NCBI GenBank assembly: GCA_914767715.1
Contig: OU612066.1
Coordinates: 13,831,001-13,895,000, forward strand
DNA length: 64,000 bases
Origin: Membranipora membranacea
Taxonomy: Eukaryota > Bryozoa > Gymnolaemata > Cheilostomatida > Membraniporidae
Direction of reading: 5' to 3'
Within the stretch, counting starts at the first letter, position 1; every line of letters begins with the position of its first letter. A program made the position numbers and the translations under genes. This document shows positions 38,803 to 51,189 of the stretch, piece by piece. Under the pieces are notes generated by a model that was given only the letters and a program-made list of their open reading frames with translations, was not told where the DNA came from and did not search any database.

Positions 38803-39472
38803 ATGCTTTTTTTCGGACGGATCAAAAAATAGATTTGCTTCTAACTAACCTCATAAGGAGGAGCAACTCCTGCTCATCTCGAATCTGCAGACCGTTTGGC
38901 TCTGCGGCTTTTCGTTCTCCGTCAGCGTCCGCTTTAATTAGGGCCACTTTTGCTATAAAAAAACATGCCAAATGGCAGCATCGAAAAATTGAATCTCTGT
39001 TGGATTCTTATCAAACTAAGACCAGTTCAAGCTCTTATTGCCCTCATTCAACACACCGAATATTGGAATCCTCGGATTAACAGGGGGGTCACAACGCTGA
39101 CTTGAAAATCAAAAAATTATACCAAGGGAGGGTATCATGCTTTTTTTTCGGCCAGATCAAAAAATAGATTTGCTTCTAATTAACCTCATAAGGAGGAGCA
39201 ACTCCTGCTCATCTCGAATCTGCAGACCGTTTGGCTCTGCGGCTTTTCGTTCTCCGCCAGCGTCCGTTTTAATTAGGGCCACTTTTGCTATAAAAAAAAC
39301 ATGCCAAACGGCAGCATCGAAAAATTAAATCTCTGTTGGATTCTTATCTAACTCCGACCAGTTCAAGCTCTTATTGCCGTCATTCAACACGCCGAATATT
39401 AAAATCCTTGGATTAACAGGGGGGTCACAACGCTAACTTGAAAATCCAAAAATTATACCAAGGGAGGGTATC
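38803..39472 (+). repeat. Two chimeric junction monomers
   Basis: Monomer 38803 begins as the T7/GGAC type (like 28421) but from the middle carries GCGTCCGCTTT, AAATGGCAGC and TTGAATCTC of the 24066/25071 family, with CAAACTAAGACC shared with 55544. Monomer 39137 begins as the CCGCCAGCG type (29090) and ends with TTATCTAACTCC, GCCGTCATT and ATTAAAATCC of the 27081 type. Together they bridge copy 3 to the next block. Confidence 0.8.
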
Positions 39473-42400
39473 ATGCTTTTTTTTCGGCCAGATCAAAAAA
39501 TAGATTTGCTTCTAACTTACCTCATAAGGAGGAGCAACTCCTGCTCATCTCGAATCTGCAGACCGTTTGGCTCTGTGGCTTTTCGTTCTCCGTCGGCGTT
39601 CGTTTTAATTAGGGCCACTTTTGCTATTAAAAAACATGCCAAACGGCAGGATCGAAAAATTAAATCTCTGTTGGATTCTTATCAAACTCCGACCAGTTCA
39701 AGCTCTTATTGCCCTCATTCAACACGGCGAATATTGGAATCCTCGGATTAACAGGGGGGTCACAACGCTGACTTGAAAATCCAAAAATTATATCAAGGGA
39801 GGGTATCATGCTTTTTTTTCGTCCAAATCAAAAAACATCTTTGCTTCTAACTAACCTCATAAGGAGGAGCAACTCCTGCTCATCTCCAATCTGCAGACCG
39901 TTTGGCTCTGCGGCTTTTTGTTCTCCGTCAGCGTCCGTTTTAATTAGGGCCACTTTTGCTATAAAAAAACATGCAAAACGGCAGCATCGAAAAATTAAAT
40001 CTCTGTTGGATTCTTATCAAACTCCGACCAGTTCAAGCTCTTATTGCCCTCATTCAACACGCCGAATATTGGAATCCTCGGATTAACAGGGGGGTCACAA
40101 CGCTGACTTGAAAATCCAAAAATTATACCAATGGAGGGTATCATGCTTTTTTTTCGGCCGGATCAAAAAATAGATTTGCTTTTAACTAACCTCAGAAGGA
40201 GGAGCAACTCCTGCTCATCTCGAATATGCAGACCGTTTGGCTCTGCGGTTTTTCGTTCTCCGTCAGCGTCCGTTTTAATTAGGGCCACTTTTGCTATAAA
40301 AAAACATGCTAAACGGCAGCATCGAAAAATTAAATCTCTGTTGGATTCTTATCAAACTCCGACCAGTTCAAGCTCTTATTGTCCTCATTCAACACGCCGA
40401 ATATTTGAATCCTCGGATTAACAGGGGGGTCACAACGCTGACTTGAAAATCCAAATATTATACCAAGGGAGGGTATCATGCTTTTTTTCGGACAGATCAA
40501 AAAATAGATTTGCTTCTAACTAACCTCATAAGGAGGAGCAACTCCTGCTCATCTCGAATCTGCAGACCGTTTGGCTCTGCGGCTTTTCGTTCTCCGTCGG
40601 CGTTCGTTTTAATTAGGGCCACTTTTGCTATAGAAAAACATGCCAAACGGCAGCATCGAAAAATTAAATCTCTGTGGGATTCTTATCAAACTCCGACCAG
40701 TTCAAGCTCTTATTGCCCTCATTCAACACGGCGAATATTGGAATCCTCGGATTAACAGGGGGGTCACAACGCTGACTTGAAAATCCAAAAATTATACCAA
40801 TGGAGGGTATCATGCTTTTTTTTCGGCCGGATCAAAAAATAGATTTGCTTCTAACTAACTACAGAAGGAGGAGCAACTCCTGCTCATCTCGAATCTGCAG
40901 ACCGTTTGGCTCTACGGCTTTTCGTTCTCCGTCAGCGTCCGTTTTAACTAGGGCCACTTTTGCTATAAAAAAACATGCCAAACGGCAGCATCGAAAAATT
41001 AAATCTCCGTTGGATTCTTATCAAACTCCGACCAGTTCAAGCTCTTATTGCCCTCATTCAACACGGCGAATATTGGAATCCTCGGATTAACAGGGGGGTC
41101 ACAACGCTGACTTGAAAATAAAAAAATTATACCAAGGGAGGGTATCATGCTTTTTTTTCGGCCAGATCAAAAAATAGATTTGCTTCTAACTAACCTCATA
41201 AGGAGGAGCAACTCCTGCTCATCTCGAATCTGCAGACCGTTTGGCTCTGCGGCTTTTCGTTCTCCGCCAGCGTCCGTTTGAATTAGGGCCACTTTTGCTA
41301 TAAAAAAAACATGCCAAACGGCAGCATCGAAAAATTAAATCTCTGTTGGATTCTTATCAAACTCCGACCAGTTCAAGCTCTTATTGCCCTCATTCAACAC
41401 GCCGAATATTTGAATCCTCGGATTAACAGGGGGGTCACAACGCTGACTTGAAAATCCAAAAATTATACCAAGGGAGGGTATCATGCTTTTCTTTCGGCCA
41501 GATCAAAAAATAGATTTGCTTCTAACTAACCTCATAAGGAGGAGCAACTCCTGCTCATCTCGAATCTGCAGACTGTTTGGCTCTGCGGCTTTTCGTTCTC
41601 CGTCAGCGTCCGTTTTAATTAGGGCCACTTTTGCTATACAAAAACATGCCAAACGGCAGCATCGAAAAATTAAATCTCTGTTGGATTCTTATCAAACTCC
41701 GACCAGTTCAAGCTCTTATTGCCCTCATTCAACTCGCTGAATATTAAAATCCTTGGATTAACAGGGGGGTCACAACGCTGACTTGAAAATCCAAAAATTA
41801 TACCAAGGGAGGGTATCATGCTTTTTTTTCGGCCAGATCAAAAAATAGATTTGCTTCTAACTAACCTCATAAGGAGGAGCAACTCCTGCTCATCTCGAAT
41901 CTGCAGACCGTTTGGCTCTGCGGCTTTTCGTTCTTCGTCAGCGTCCGTTTTAATTAGGGCCACTTTTGCTATAAAAAACATGCCAAACGGCAGCATCGAA
42001 AAAATAAGTCTCTGTTGGATTCTTATCAAACTCCGACCAGTTCAAGCTCTTATTGCCCTCATTCAACACGCCGAATATTAAAATCCTTGGATTAACAGGG
42101 GGGTCACAACGCTGACTTGAAAATCCAAAAATTATACCAAGGGAGGGTATCATGCTTTTTTTTCGGCCAGATCAAAAAATAGATTTGCTTCTAACTAACC
42201 TCATAAGGAGGAGCAACTCCTGCTCATCTCGAATCTGCAGACCGTTTGGCTCTGCGGCTTTTCGTTCTCCGTCGGCGTTCGTTTTAATTAGGGCCACTTT
42301 TGCTATAAAAAAACATGCCAAACGGCAGCATCGAAAAACTAAATCTCTGTTGGATTCTTATCAAAGTCTGACCAGTTCAAGCTCTTATTGCCCTCATCCG

Positions 42401-42487
42401 ACACGTCGAATATTGGAATCCTCGGATTAACAGGGGGGTCACAACGCTGACTTGAAAATACAAAAATGATACCAAGGGAGGGTATCA
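39473..42487 (+). repeat. Segmental copy of 27416-30430 (nine monomers)
   Basis: Offset 12057 bp (36 monomers). The type order CTTACCTC, TCCAAATC, CTCAGAAGG, T7/GGAC, ACTACAGAAGG, CCGCCAGCG, GACTGTTTGG, GTTCTTCG, CAAAGTCTG is conserved. It includes the rare AAAATACAAAAATGATACC at the right end. Private changes include AAAACATC near 39834 and TTCAACTCGCTG near 41730. Confidence 0.88.
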
Positions 42488-45400
42488 TGCTTTTTTTTCG
42501 GCCAGACCAAAAAATAGATTTGCTTCTAACTAACCTCATAAGGAGGAGCAACTCCTGCTCATCTCGAATCTGCAGATCGTTTGGCTCTGCGGCTTTTCGT
42601 TCTCCGTCAGAGTCCGTTTTAATTAGGGCCACTTTTGCTATACAAAAACATGCCAAACGCCAGCATCGAAAAATTAAATCTCTGTTGGATTCTTATCAAA
42701 CTCCGACCAGTTCAAGCTCTTATTGCCGTCATTCAACACGCTGAATATTAAAATCCTTGGATTAACAGGGGGGTCACAACGCTAACTTGAAAATCCAAAA
42801 ATTATACCAAGGGAGGGTATCATGCTTTTTTTTCGGCCAGATCAAAAAATAGATTTGCTTCTAACTAACCTCATAAGGAGGAGCAACTCCTGCTCATCTC
42901 GAATCTGCAGACCGTTTGGCTCTGTGGCTTTTCGTTCTCCGTCGGCGTTCGTTTTAATTAGGGCCACTTTTGCTATTAAAAAACATGCCAAACGGCAGCA
43001 TCGAAAAATTAAATCTCTGTTGGATTCTTATCAAACTCCGACCAGTTCAAGCTCTTATTGCCCTCATTCAACACGGCGAATATTGGAATCCTCGGATTAA
43101 CAGGGGGGTCACAACGCTGACTTGAAAATCCAAAAATTATATCAAGGGAGGGTATCATGCTTTTTTTTCGGCCAGATCAAAAAATATCTTTGCTTCTAAC
43201 TAACCTCATAAGGAGGAGCAACTCCTGCTCATCTCGAATCTGCAGACCGTTTGGCTCTGCGGCTTTTTGTTCTCCGTCAGCGTCCGTTTTAATTAGGGCC
43301 ACTTTTGCTATAAAAAAACATGCAAAACGGCAGCATCGAAAAATTAAATCTCTGTTGGATTCTTATCAAACTCCGACCAGTTCAAGCTCTTATTGCCCTC
43401 ATTCAACACGCCGAATATTGGAATCCTCGGATTCACAGGGGGGTCACAACGCTGACTTGAAAATCCAAAAATTATACCAATGGAGGGTATCATGCTTTTT
43501 TTTCGGCCGGATCAAAAAATAGATTTGCTTTTAACTAACCTCAGAAGGAGGAGCAACTCCTGCTCATCTCGAATCTGCAGACCGTTTGGCTCTGCGGCTT
43601 TTCGTTCTCCGTCAGCGTCCGTTTTAATTAGGGCCACTTTTGCTATAAAAAAACATGCTAAACGGCAGCATCGAAAAATTAAATCTCTGTTGGATTCTTA
43701 TCAAACTCCGACCAGTTCAAGCTCTTATTGTCCTCATTCAACACGCCGAATATTTGAATCCTCGGATTAACAGGGGGGTCACAACGCTGACTTGAAAATC
43801 CAAATATTATACCAAGGGAGGGTATCATGCTTTTTTTCGGACAGATCAAAAAATAGATTTGCTTCTAACTAACCTCATAAGGAGGAGCAACTCCTGCTCA
43901 TCTCGAATCTGCAGACCGTTTGGCTCTGCGGCTTTTCGTTCTCCGTCGGCGTTCGTTTTAATTAGGGCCACTTTTGCTATAGAAAAACATGCCAAACGGC
44001 AGCATCGAAAAATTAAATCTCTGTGGGATTCTTATCAAACTCCGACCAGTTCAAGCTCTTATTGCCCTCATTCAACACGGCGAATATTGGAATCCTCGGA
44101 TTAACAGGGGGGTCACAACGCTGACTTGAAAATCCAATAATTATACCAATGGAGGGTATCATGCTTTTTTTTCGGCCGGATCAAAAAATAGATTTGCTTT
44201 TAACTAACTACAGAAGGAGGAGCAACTCCTGCTCATCTCGAATCTGCAGACCGTTTGGCTCTGCGGCTTTTCGTTCTACGTCAGCGTCCGTTTTAATTAG
44301 GGCCACTTTTGCTATAAAAAAACATGCTAAACGGCAGCATCGAAAAATTAAATCTCTGTTGGATTCTTATCAAACTCCGACCAGTTCAAGCTCTTATTGC
44401 CCTCATTCAACACGCAGAATATTGGAATCCTCGGATTAACAGGGGGGTCACAACGCTGACTTGAAAATCCAAAAAATATACCAAGGGAGGGTATCATGCT
44501 TTTTTTTCGACCGGATCAAAAAATAGATTTGCTTTTAACTAACCTCAGAAGGAGGAGCAACTCCTGCTCATCTCGAATATGCAGACCGTTTGGCTCTGCG
44601 GCTTTTCGTTCTCCGTCAGCGTCCGTTTTAATTAGGGCCACTTTTGCTATAAAAAAACATGCTAAACGGCAGCATCGAAAAATTAAATCTCTGTTGGATT
44701 CTTATCAAACTCCGACCAGTTCAAGCTCTTATTGTCCTCATTCAACACGCCGAATATTTGAATCCTCGGATTAACAGGGGGGTCACAACGCTGACTTGAA
44801 AATCCAAATATTATACCAAGGGAGGGTATCATGCTTTTTTTCGGACAGATCAAAAAATAGATTTGCTTCTAACTAACCTCATAAGGAGGAGCAACTCCTG
44901 CTCATCTCGAATCTGCAGACCGTTTGGCTCTGCGGCTTTTCGTTCTCCGTCGGCGTTCGTTTTAATTAGGGCCACTTTTGCTATAGAAAAACATGCCAAA
45001 CGGCAGCATCGAAAAATTAAATCTCTGTGGGATTCTTATCAAACTCCGACCAGTTCAAGCTCTTATTGCCCTCATTCAACACGGCGAATATTGGAATCCT
45101 CGGATTAACAGGGGGGTCACAACGCTGACTTGAAAATCCAATAATTATACCAATGGAGGGTATCATGCTTTTTTTTCGGCCGGATCAAAAAATAGATTTG
45201 CTTTTAACTAACTACAGAAGGAGGAGCAACTCCTGCTCATCTCGAATCTGCAGACCGTTTGGCTCTGCGGCTTTTCGTTCTACGTCAGCGTCCGTTTTAA
45301 TTAGGGCCACTGTTGCTATAAAAAAACATGCTAAACGGCAGCATCGAAAAATTAAATCTCTGTTGGATTCTTATCAAACTCCGACCAGTTCAAGCTCTTA

Positions 45401-46503
45401 TTGTCCTCATTCAACACGCCGAATATTGGAATCCTCGGATTAACAGGGGGGTCACAACGCTGACTTGAAAATCCAAATATTATCCCAAGGGAGGGTATCA
45501 TGGTTTTTTTTCGGACAGATCAAAAAATAGATTTGCTTCTAACTAACCTCATAAGGAGGAGCAACTCCTGCTCATCTCGATACTGCAGACCCTTTAGCTC
45601 TGCGGCTTTTTGTTCTCCGTCAGCGTCCGTTTTAATTAGGGCCACTTTTGCTATAAAAAAACATGCCAAACGGCAGCATCGAAAAATTAAATCTGTGTTG
45701 GATTCTTATCAAACTCCGACCAGTTCAAGCTCTTATTGCCCTCATTCAACACGCCGAATATTGAAATCCTCGGATTAACAGGGGGGTCACAACGCTGACT
45801 TGAAAATCCAAAAATTATACCAATGGAGGGTATCATGCTTTTTTTTCGGCCGGATCAAAAAATAGATTTGCTTTTAACTAACCTCAGAAGGAGGAGCAAC
45901 TCCTGCTCATCTCGAATATGCAGACCGTTTGGCTCTGCGGCTTTTCGTTCTCCGTCAGCGTCCGTTTTAATTAGGGCCACTTTTGCTATAAAAAAACATG
46001 CTAAACGGCAGCATCGAAAAATTAAATCTCTGTTGGATTCTTATCAAACTCCGACCAGTTCAAGCTCTTATTGTCCTCATTCAACACGCCGAATATTTGA
46101 ATCCTCGGATTAACAGGGGGGTCACAACGCTGACTTGAAAATCCAAATATTATACCAAGGGAGGGTATCATGCTTTTTTTCGGACAGATCAAAAAATAGA
46201 TTTGCTTCTAACTAACCTCATAAGGAGGAGCAACTCCTGCTCATCTCGAATCTGCAGACCGTTTGGCTCTGCGGCTTTTCGTTCTCCGTCGGCGTTCGTT
46301 TTAATTAGGGCCACTTTTGCTATAGAAAAACATGCCAAACGGCAGCATCGAAAAATTAAATCTCTGTTGGATTCTTATCAAACTCCGACCAGTTCAAGCT
46401 CTTATTGCCCTCATTCAACTCGCTGAATATTGGAATCCTTGGATTAACAGGGGGGTCACAACGCTGACTTGAAAATCCAAAAATTATACCAAGGGAGGGT
46501 ATC
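41818..46503 (+). repeat. Fourteen-monomer HOR, copy A (4686 bp)
   Basis: Monomer starts: 41818, 42152, 42487, 42822, 43157, 43492, 43827, 44161, 44496, 44831, 45165, 45500, 45835, 46170. Each matches the unit 4686 bp downstream. Markers include GGCCAGACC with CAGAGTCCG (42487), TCTGTGGC (42822), AAAAATATC (43157), ACTACAGAAGG with TCTACGTC (44161, 45165) and ATGGTTTTTTTTCGG with CCTTTAGC (45500). A four-monomer sub-cycle is visible inside it. Confidence 0.9.
42339..42656 (-). other. Minus-strand 105-codon ORF across a monomer boundary, doubtful
   Basis: On the minus strand most monomers have a stop where the + strand reads GATCAAAAAATAG. In the monomers at 42487, 47173, 56214, 57220 and 63583 the + strand reads GACCAAAAAATAG, turning that stop (TGA) into Trp. 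This joins two open segments into 105 codons starting MACFCIAKVALIKTD. The product has a more protein-like mix of residues than the + strand ORF, but I recognise no family. The change is shared because the monomers are HOR copies. Confidence refers to a real gene. Confidence 0.05.
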
Positions 46504-49500
46504 ATGCTTTTTTTTCGGCCAGATCAAAAAATAGATTTGCTTCTAACTAACCTCATAAGGAGGAGCAACTCCTGCTCATCTCGAATCTGCAGACCGTTTG
46601 GCTCTGCGGCTTTTCGTTCTTCGTCAGCGTCCGTTTTAATTAGGGCCACTTTTGCTATAAAAAACATGCCAAACGGCAGCATCGAAAAAATAAGTCTCTG
46701 TTGGATTCTTATCAAACTCCGACCAGTTCAAGCTCTTATTGCCCTCATTCAACACGCCGAATATTAAAATCCTTGGATTAACAGGGGGGTCACAACGCTG
46801 ACTTGAAAATCCAAAAATTATACCAAGGGAGGGTATCATGCTTTTTTTTCGGCCAGATCAAAAAATAGATTTGCTTCTAACTAACCTCATAAGGAGGAGC
46901 AACTCCTGCTCATCTCGAATCTGCAGACCGTTTGGCTCTGCGGCTTTTCGTTCTCCGTCGGCGTTCGTTTTAATTAGGGCCACTTTTGCTATAAAAAAAC
47001 ATGCCAAACGGCAGCATCGAAAAACTAAATCTCTGTTGGATTCTTATCAAAGTCTGACCAGTTCAAGCTCTTATTGCCCTCATCCGACACGTCGAATATT
47101 GGAATCCTCGGATTAACAGGGGGGTCACAACGCTGACTTGAAAATACAAAAATGATACCAAGGGAGGGTATCATGCTTTTTTTTCGGCCAGACCAAAAAA
47201 TAGATTTGCTTCTAACTAACCTCATAAGGAGGAGCAACTCCTGCTCATCTCGAATCTGCAGATCGTTTGGCTCTGCGGCTTTTCGTTCTCCGTCAGAGTC
47301 CGTTTTAATTAGGGCCACTTTTGCTATACAAAAACATGCCAAACGCCAGCATCGAAAAATTAAATCTCTGTTGGATTCTTATCTAACTCCGACCAGTTCA
47401 AGCTCTTATTGCCGTCATTCAACACGCTGAATATTAAAATCCTTGGATTAACAGGGGGGTCACAACGCTAACTTGAAAATCCAAAAATTATACCAAGGGA
47501 GGGTATCATGCTTTTTTTTCGGCCAGATCAAAAAATAGATTTGCTTCTAACTAACCTCATAAGGAGGAGCAACTCCTGCTCATCTCGAATCTGCAGACCG
47601 TTTGGCTCTGTGGCTTTTCGTTCTCCGTCGGCGTTCGTTTTAATTAGGGCCACTTTTGCTATTAAAAAACATGCCAAACGGCAGCATCGAAAAATTAAAT
47701 CTCTGTTGGATTCTTATCAAACTCCGACCAGTTCAAGCTCTTATTGCCCTCATTCAACACGGCGAATATTGGAATCCTCGGATTAACAGGGGGGTCACAA
47801 CGCTGACTTGAAAATCCAAAAATTATATCAAGGGAGGGTATCATGCTTTTTTTTCGGCCAGATCAAAAAATATCTTTGCTTCTAACTAACCTCATAAGGA
47901 GGAGCAACTCCTGCTCATCTCGAATCTGCAGACCGTTTGGCTCTGCGGCTTTTTGTTCTCCGTCAGCGTCCGTTTTAATTAGGGCCACTTTTGCTATAAA
48001 AAAACATGCAAAACGGCAGCATCGAAAAATTAAATCTCTGTTGGATTCTTATCAAACTCCGACCAGTTCAAGCTCTTATTGCCCTCATTCAACACGCCGA
48101 ATATTGGAATCCTCGGAATCACAGGGGGGTCACAACGCTGACTTGAAAATCCAAAAATTATACCAATGGAGGGTATCATGCTTTTTTTTCGGCCGGATCA
48201 AAAAATAGATTTGCTTTTAACTAACCTCAGAAGGAGGAGCAACTCCTGCTCATCTCGAATATGCAGACCGTTTGGCTCTGCGGCTTTTCGTTCTCCGTCA
48301 GCGTCCGTTTTAATTAGGGCCACTTTTGCTATAAAAAAACATGCTAAACGGCAGCATCGAAAAATTAAATCTCTGTTGGATTCTTATCAAACTCCGACCA
48401 GTTCAAGCTCTTATTGTCCTCATTCAACACGCCGAATATTTGAATCCTCGGATTAACAGGGGGGTCACAACGCTGACTTGAAAATCCAAATATTATACCA
48501 AGGGAGGGTATCATGCTTTTTTTCGGACAGATCAAAAAATAGATTTGCTTCTAACTAACCTCATAAGGAGGAGCAACTCCTGCTCATCTCGAATCTGCAG
48601 ACCGTTTGGCTCTGCGGCTTTTCGTTCTCCGTCGGCGTTCGTTTTAATTAGGGCCACTTTTGCTATAGAAAAACATGCCAAACGGCAGCATCGAAAAATT
48701 AAATCTCTGTGGGATTCTTATCAAACTCCGACCAGTTCAAGCTCTTATTGCCCTCATTCAACACGGCGAATATTGGAATCCTCGGATTAACAGGGGGGTC
48801 ACAACGCTGACTTGAAAATCCAATAATTATACCAATGGAGGGTATCATGCTTTTTTTTCGGCCGGATCAAAAAATAGATTTGCTTTTAACTAACTACAGA
48901 AGGAGGAGCAACTCCTGCTCATCTCGAATCTGCAGACCGTTTGGCTCTGCGGCTTTTCGTTCTACGTCAGCGTCCGTTTTAATTAGGGCCACTTTTGCTA
49001 TAAAAAAACATGCTAAACGGCAGCATCGAAAAATTAAATCTCTGTTGGATTCTTATCAAACTCCGACCAGTTCAAGCTCTTATTGCCCTCATTCAACACG
49101 CAGAATATTGGAATCCTCGGATTAACAGGGGGGTCACAACGCTGACTTGAAAATCCAAAAAATATACCAAGGGAGGGTATCATGCTTTTTTTTCGACCGG
49201 ATCAAAAAATAGATTTGCTTTTAACTAACCTCAGAAGGAGGAGCAACTCCTGCTCATCTCGAATATGCAGACCGTTTGGCTCTGCGGCTTTTCGTTCTCC
49301 GTCAGCGTCCGTTTTAATTAGGGCCACTTTTGCTATAAAAAAACATGCTAAACGGCAGCATCGAAAAATTAAATCTCTGTTGGATTCTTATCAAACTCCG
49401 ACCAGTTCAAGCTCTTATTGCCCTCATTCAACACGCCGAATATTTGAATCCTCGGATTAACAGGGGGGTCACAACGCTGACTTGAAAATCCAAATATTAT

Positions 49501-51189
49501 ACCAAGGGAGGGTATCATGCTTTTTTTCGGACAGATCAAAAAATAGATTTGCTTCTAACTAACCTCATAAGGAGGAGCAACTCCTGCTCATCTCGAATCT
49601 GCAGACCGTTTGGCTCTGCGGCTTTTCGTTCTCCGTCGGCGTTCGTTTTAATTAGGGCCACTTTTGCTATAGAAAAACATGCCAAACGGCAGCATCGAAA
49701 AATTAAATCTCTGTGGGATTCTTATCAAACTCCGACCAGTTCAAGCTCTTATTGCCCTCATTCAACACGGCGAATATTGGAATCCTCGGATTAACAGGGG
49801 GGTCACAACGCTGACTTGAAAATCCAATAATTATACCAATGGAGGGTATCATGCTTTTTTTTCGGCCGGATCAAAAAATAGATTTGCTTTTAACTAACTA
49901 CAGAAGGAGGAGCAACTCCTGCTCATCTCGAATCTGCAGACCGTTTGGCTCTGCGGCTTTTCGTTCTACGTCAGCGTCCGTTTTAATTAGGGCCACTTTT
50001 GCTATAAAAAAACATGCTAAACGGCAGCATCGAAAAATTGAATCTCTGTTGGATTCTTATCAAACTCCGACCAGTTCAAGCTCTTATTGTCCTCATTCAA
50101 CACGCCGAATATTGGAATCCTCGGATTAACAGGGGGGTCACAACGCTGACTTGAAAATCCAAATATTATCCCAAGGGAGGGTATCATGGTTTTTTTTCGG
50201 ACAGATCAAAAAATAGATTTGCTTCTAACTAACCTCATAAGGAGGAGCAACTCCTGCTCATCTCGATACTGCAGACCCTTTAGCTCTGCGGCTTTTTGTT
50301 CTCCGTCAGCGTCCGTTTTAATTAGGGCCACTTTTGCTATAAAAAAACATGCCAAACGGCAGCATCGAAAAATTAAATCTGTGTTGGATTCTTATCAAAC
50401 TCCGACCAGTTCAAGCTCTTATTGCCCTCATTCAACACGCCGAATATTGAAATCCTCGGATTAACAGGGGGGTCACAACGCTGACTTGAAAATCCAAAAA
50501 TTATACCAATGGAGGGTATCATGCTTTTTTTTCGGCCGGATCAAAAAATAGATTTGCTTTTAACTAACCTCAGAAGGAGGAGCAACTCCTGCTCATCTCG
50601 AATATGCAGACCGTTTGGCTCTGCGGCTTTTCGTTCTCCGTCAGCGTCCGTTTTAATTAGGGCCACTTTTGCTATAAAAAAACATGCTAAACGGCAGCAT
50701 CGAAAAATTAAATCTCTGTTGGATTCTTATCAAACTCCGACCAGTTCAAGCTCTTATTGTCCTCATTCAACACGCCGAATATTTGAATCCTCGGATTAAC
50801 AGGGGGGTCACAACGCTGACTTGAAAATCCAAATATTATACCAAGGGAGGGTATCATGCTTTTTTTCGGACAGATCAAAAAATAGATTTGCTTCTAACTA
50901 ACCTCATAAGGAGGAGCAACTCCTGCTCATCTCGAATCTGCAGACCGTTTGGCTCTGCGGCTTTTCGTTCTCCGTCGGCGTTCGTTTTAATTAGGGCCAC
51001 TTTTGCTATAGAAAAACATGCCAAACGGCAGCATCGAAAAATTAAATCTCTGTTGGATTCTTATCAAACTCCGACCAGTTCAAGCTCTTATTGTCCTCAT
51101 TCAACACGCCGAATATTTGAATCCTCGGATTAACAGGGGGGTCACAACGCTGACTTGAAAATCCAAATATTATACCAAGGGAGGGTATC
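46504..51189 (+). repeat. Fourteen-monomer HOR, copy B (4686 bp)
   Basis: Tandem copy of 41818-46503 with starts 46504 to 50856. Differences noted: TTATCTAACTCC at 47390 against TTATCAAACTCC, GGAATCACAGG near 48115 against GGATTCACAGG, and TATGCAG versus CTGCAG at 48178. The last monomer (50856) departs in its right half (TGTCCTCATT and ATATTTGAATCC), marking the right boundary of the duplication. Confidence 0.9.
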
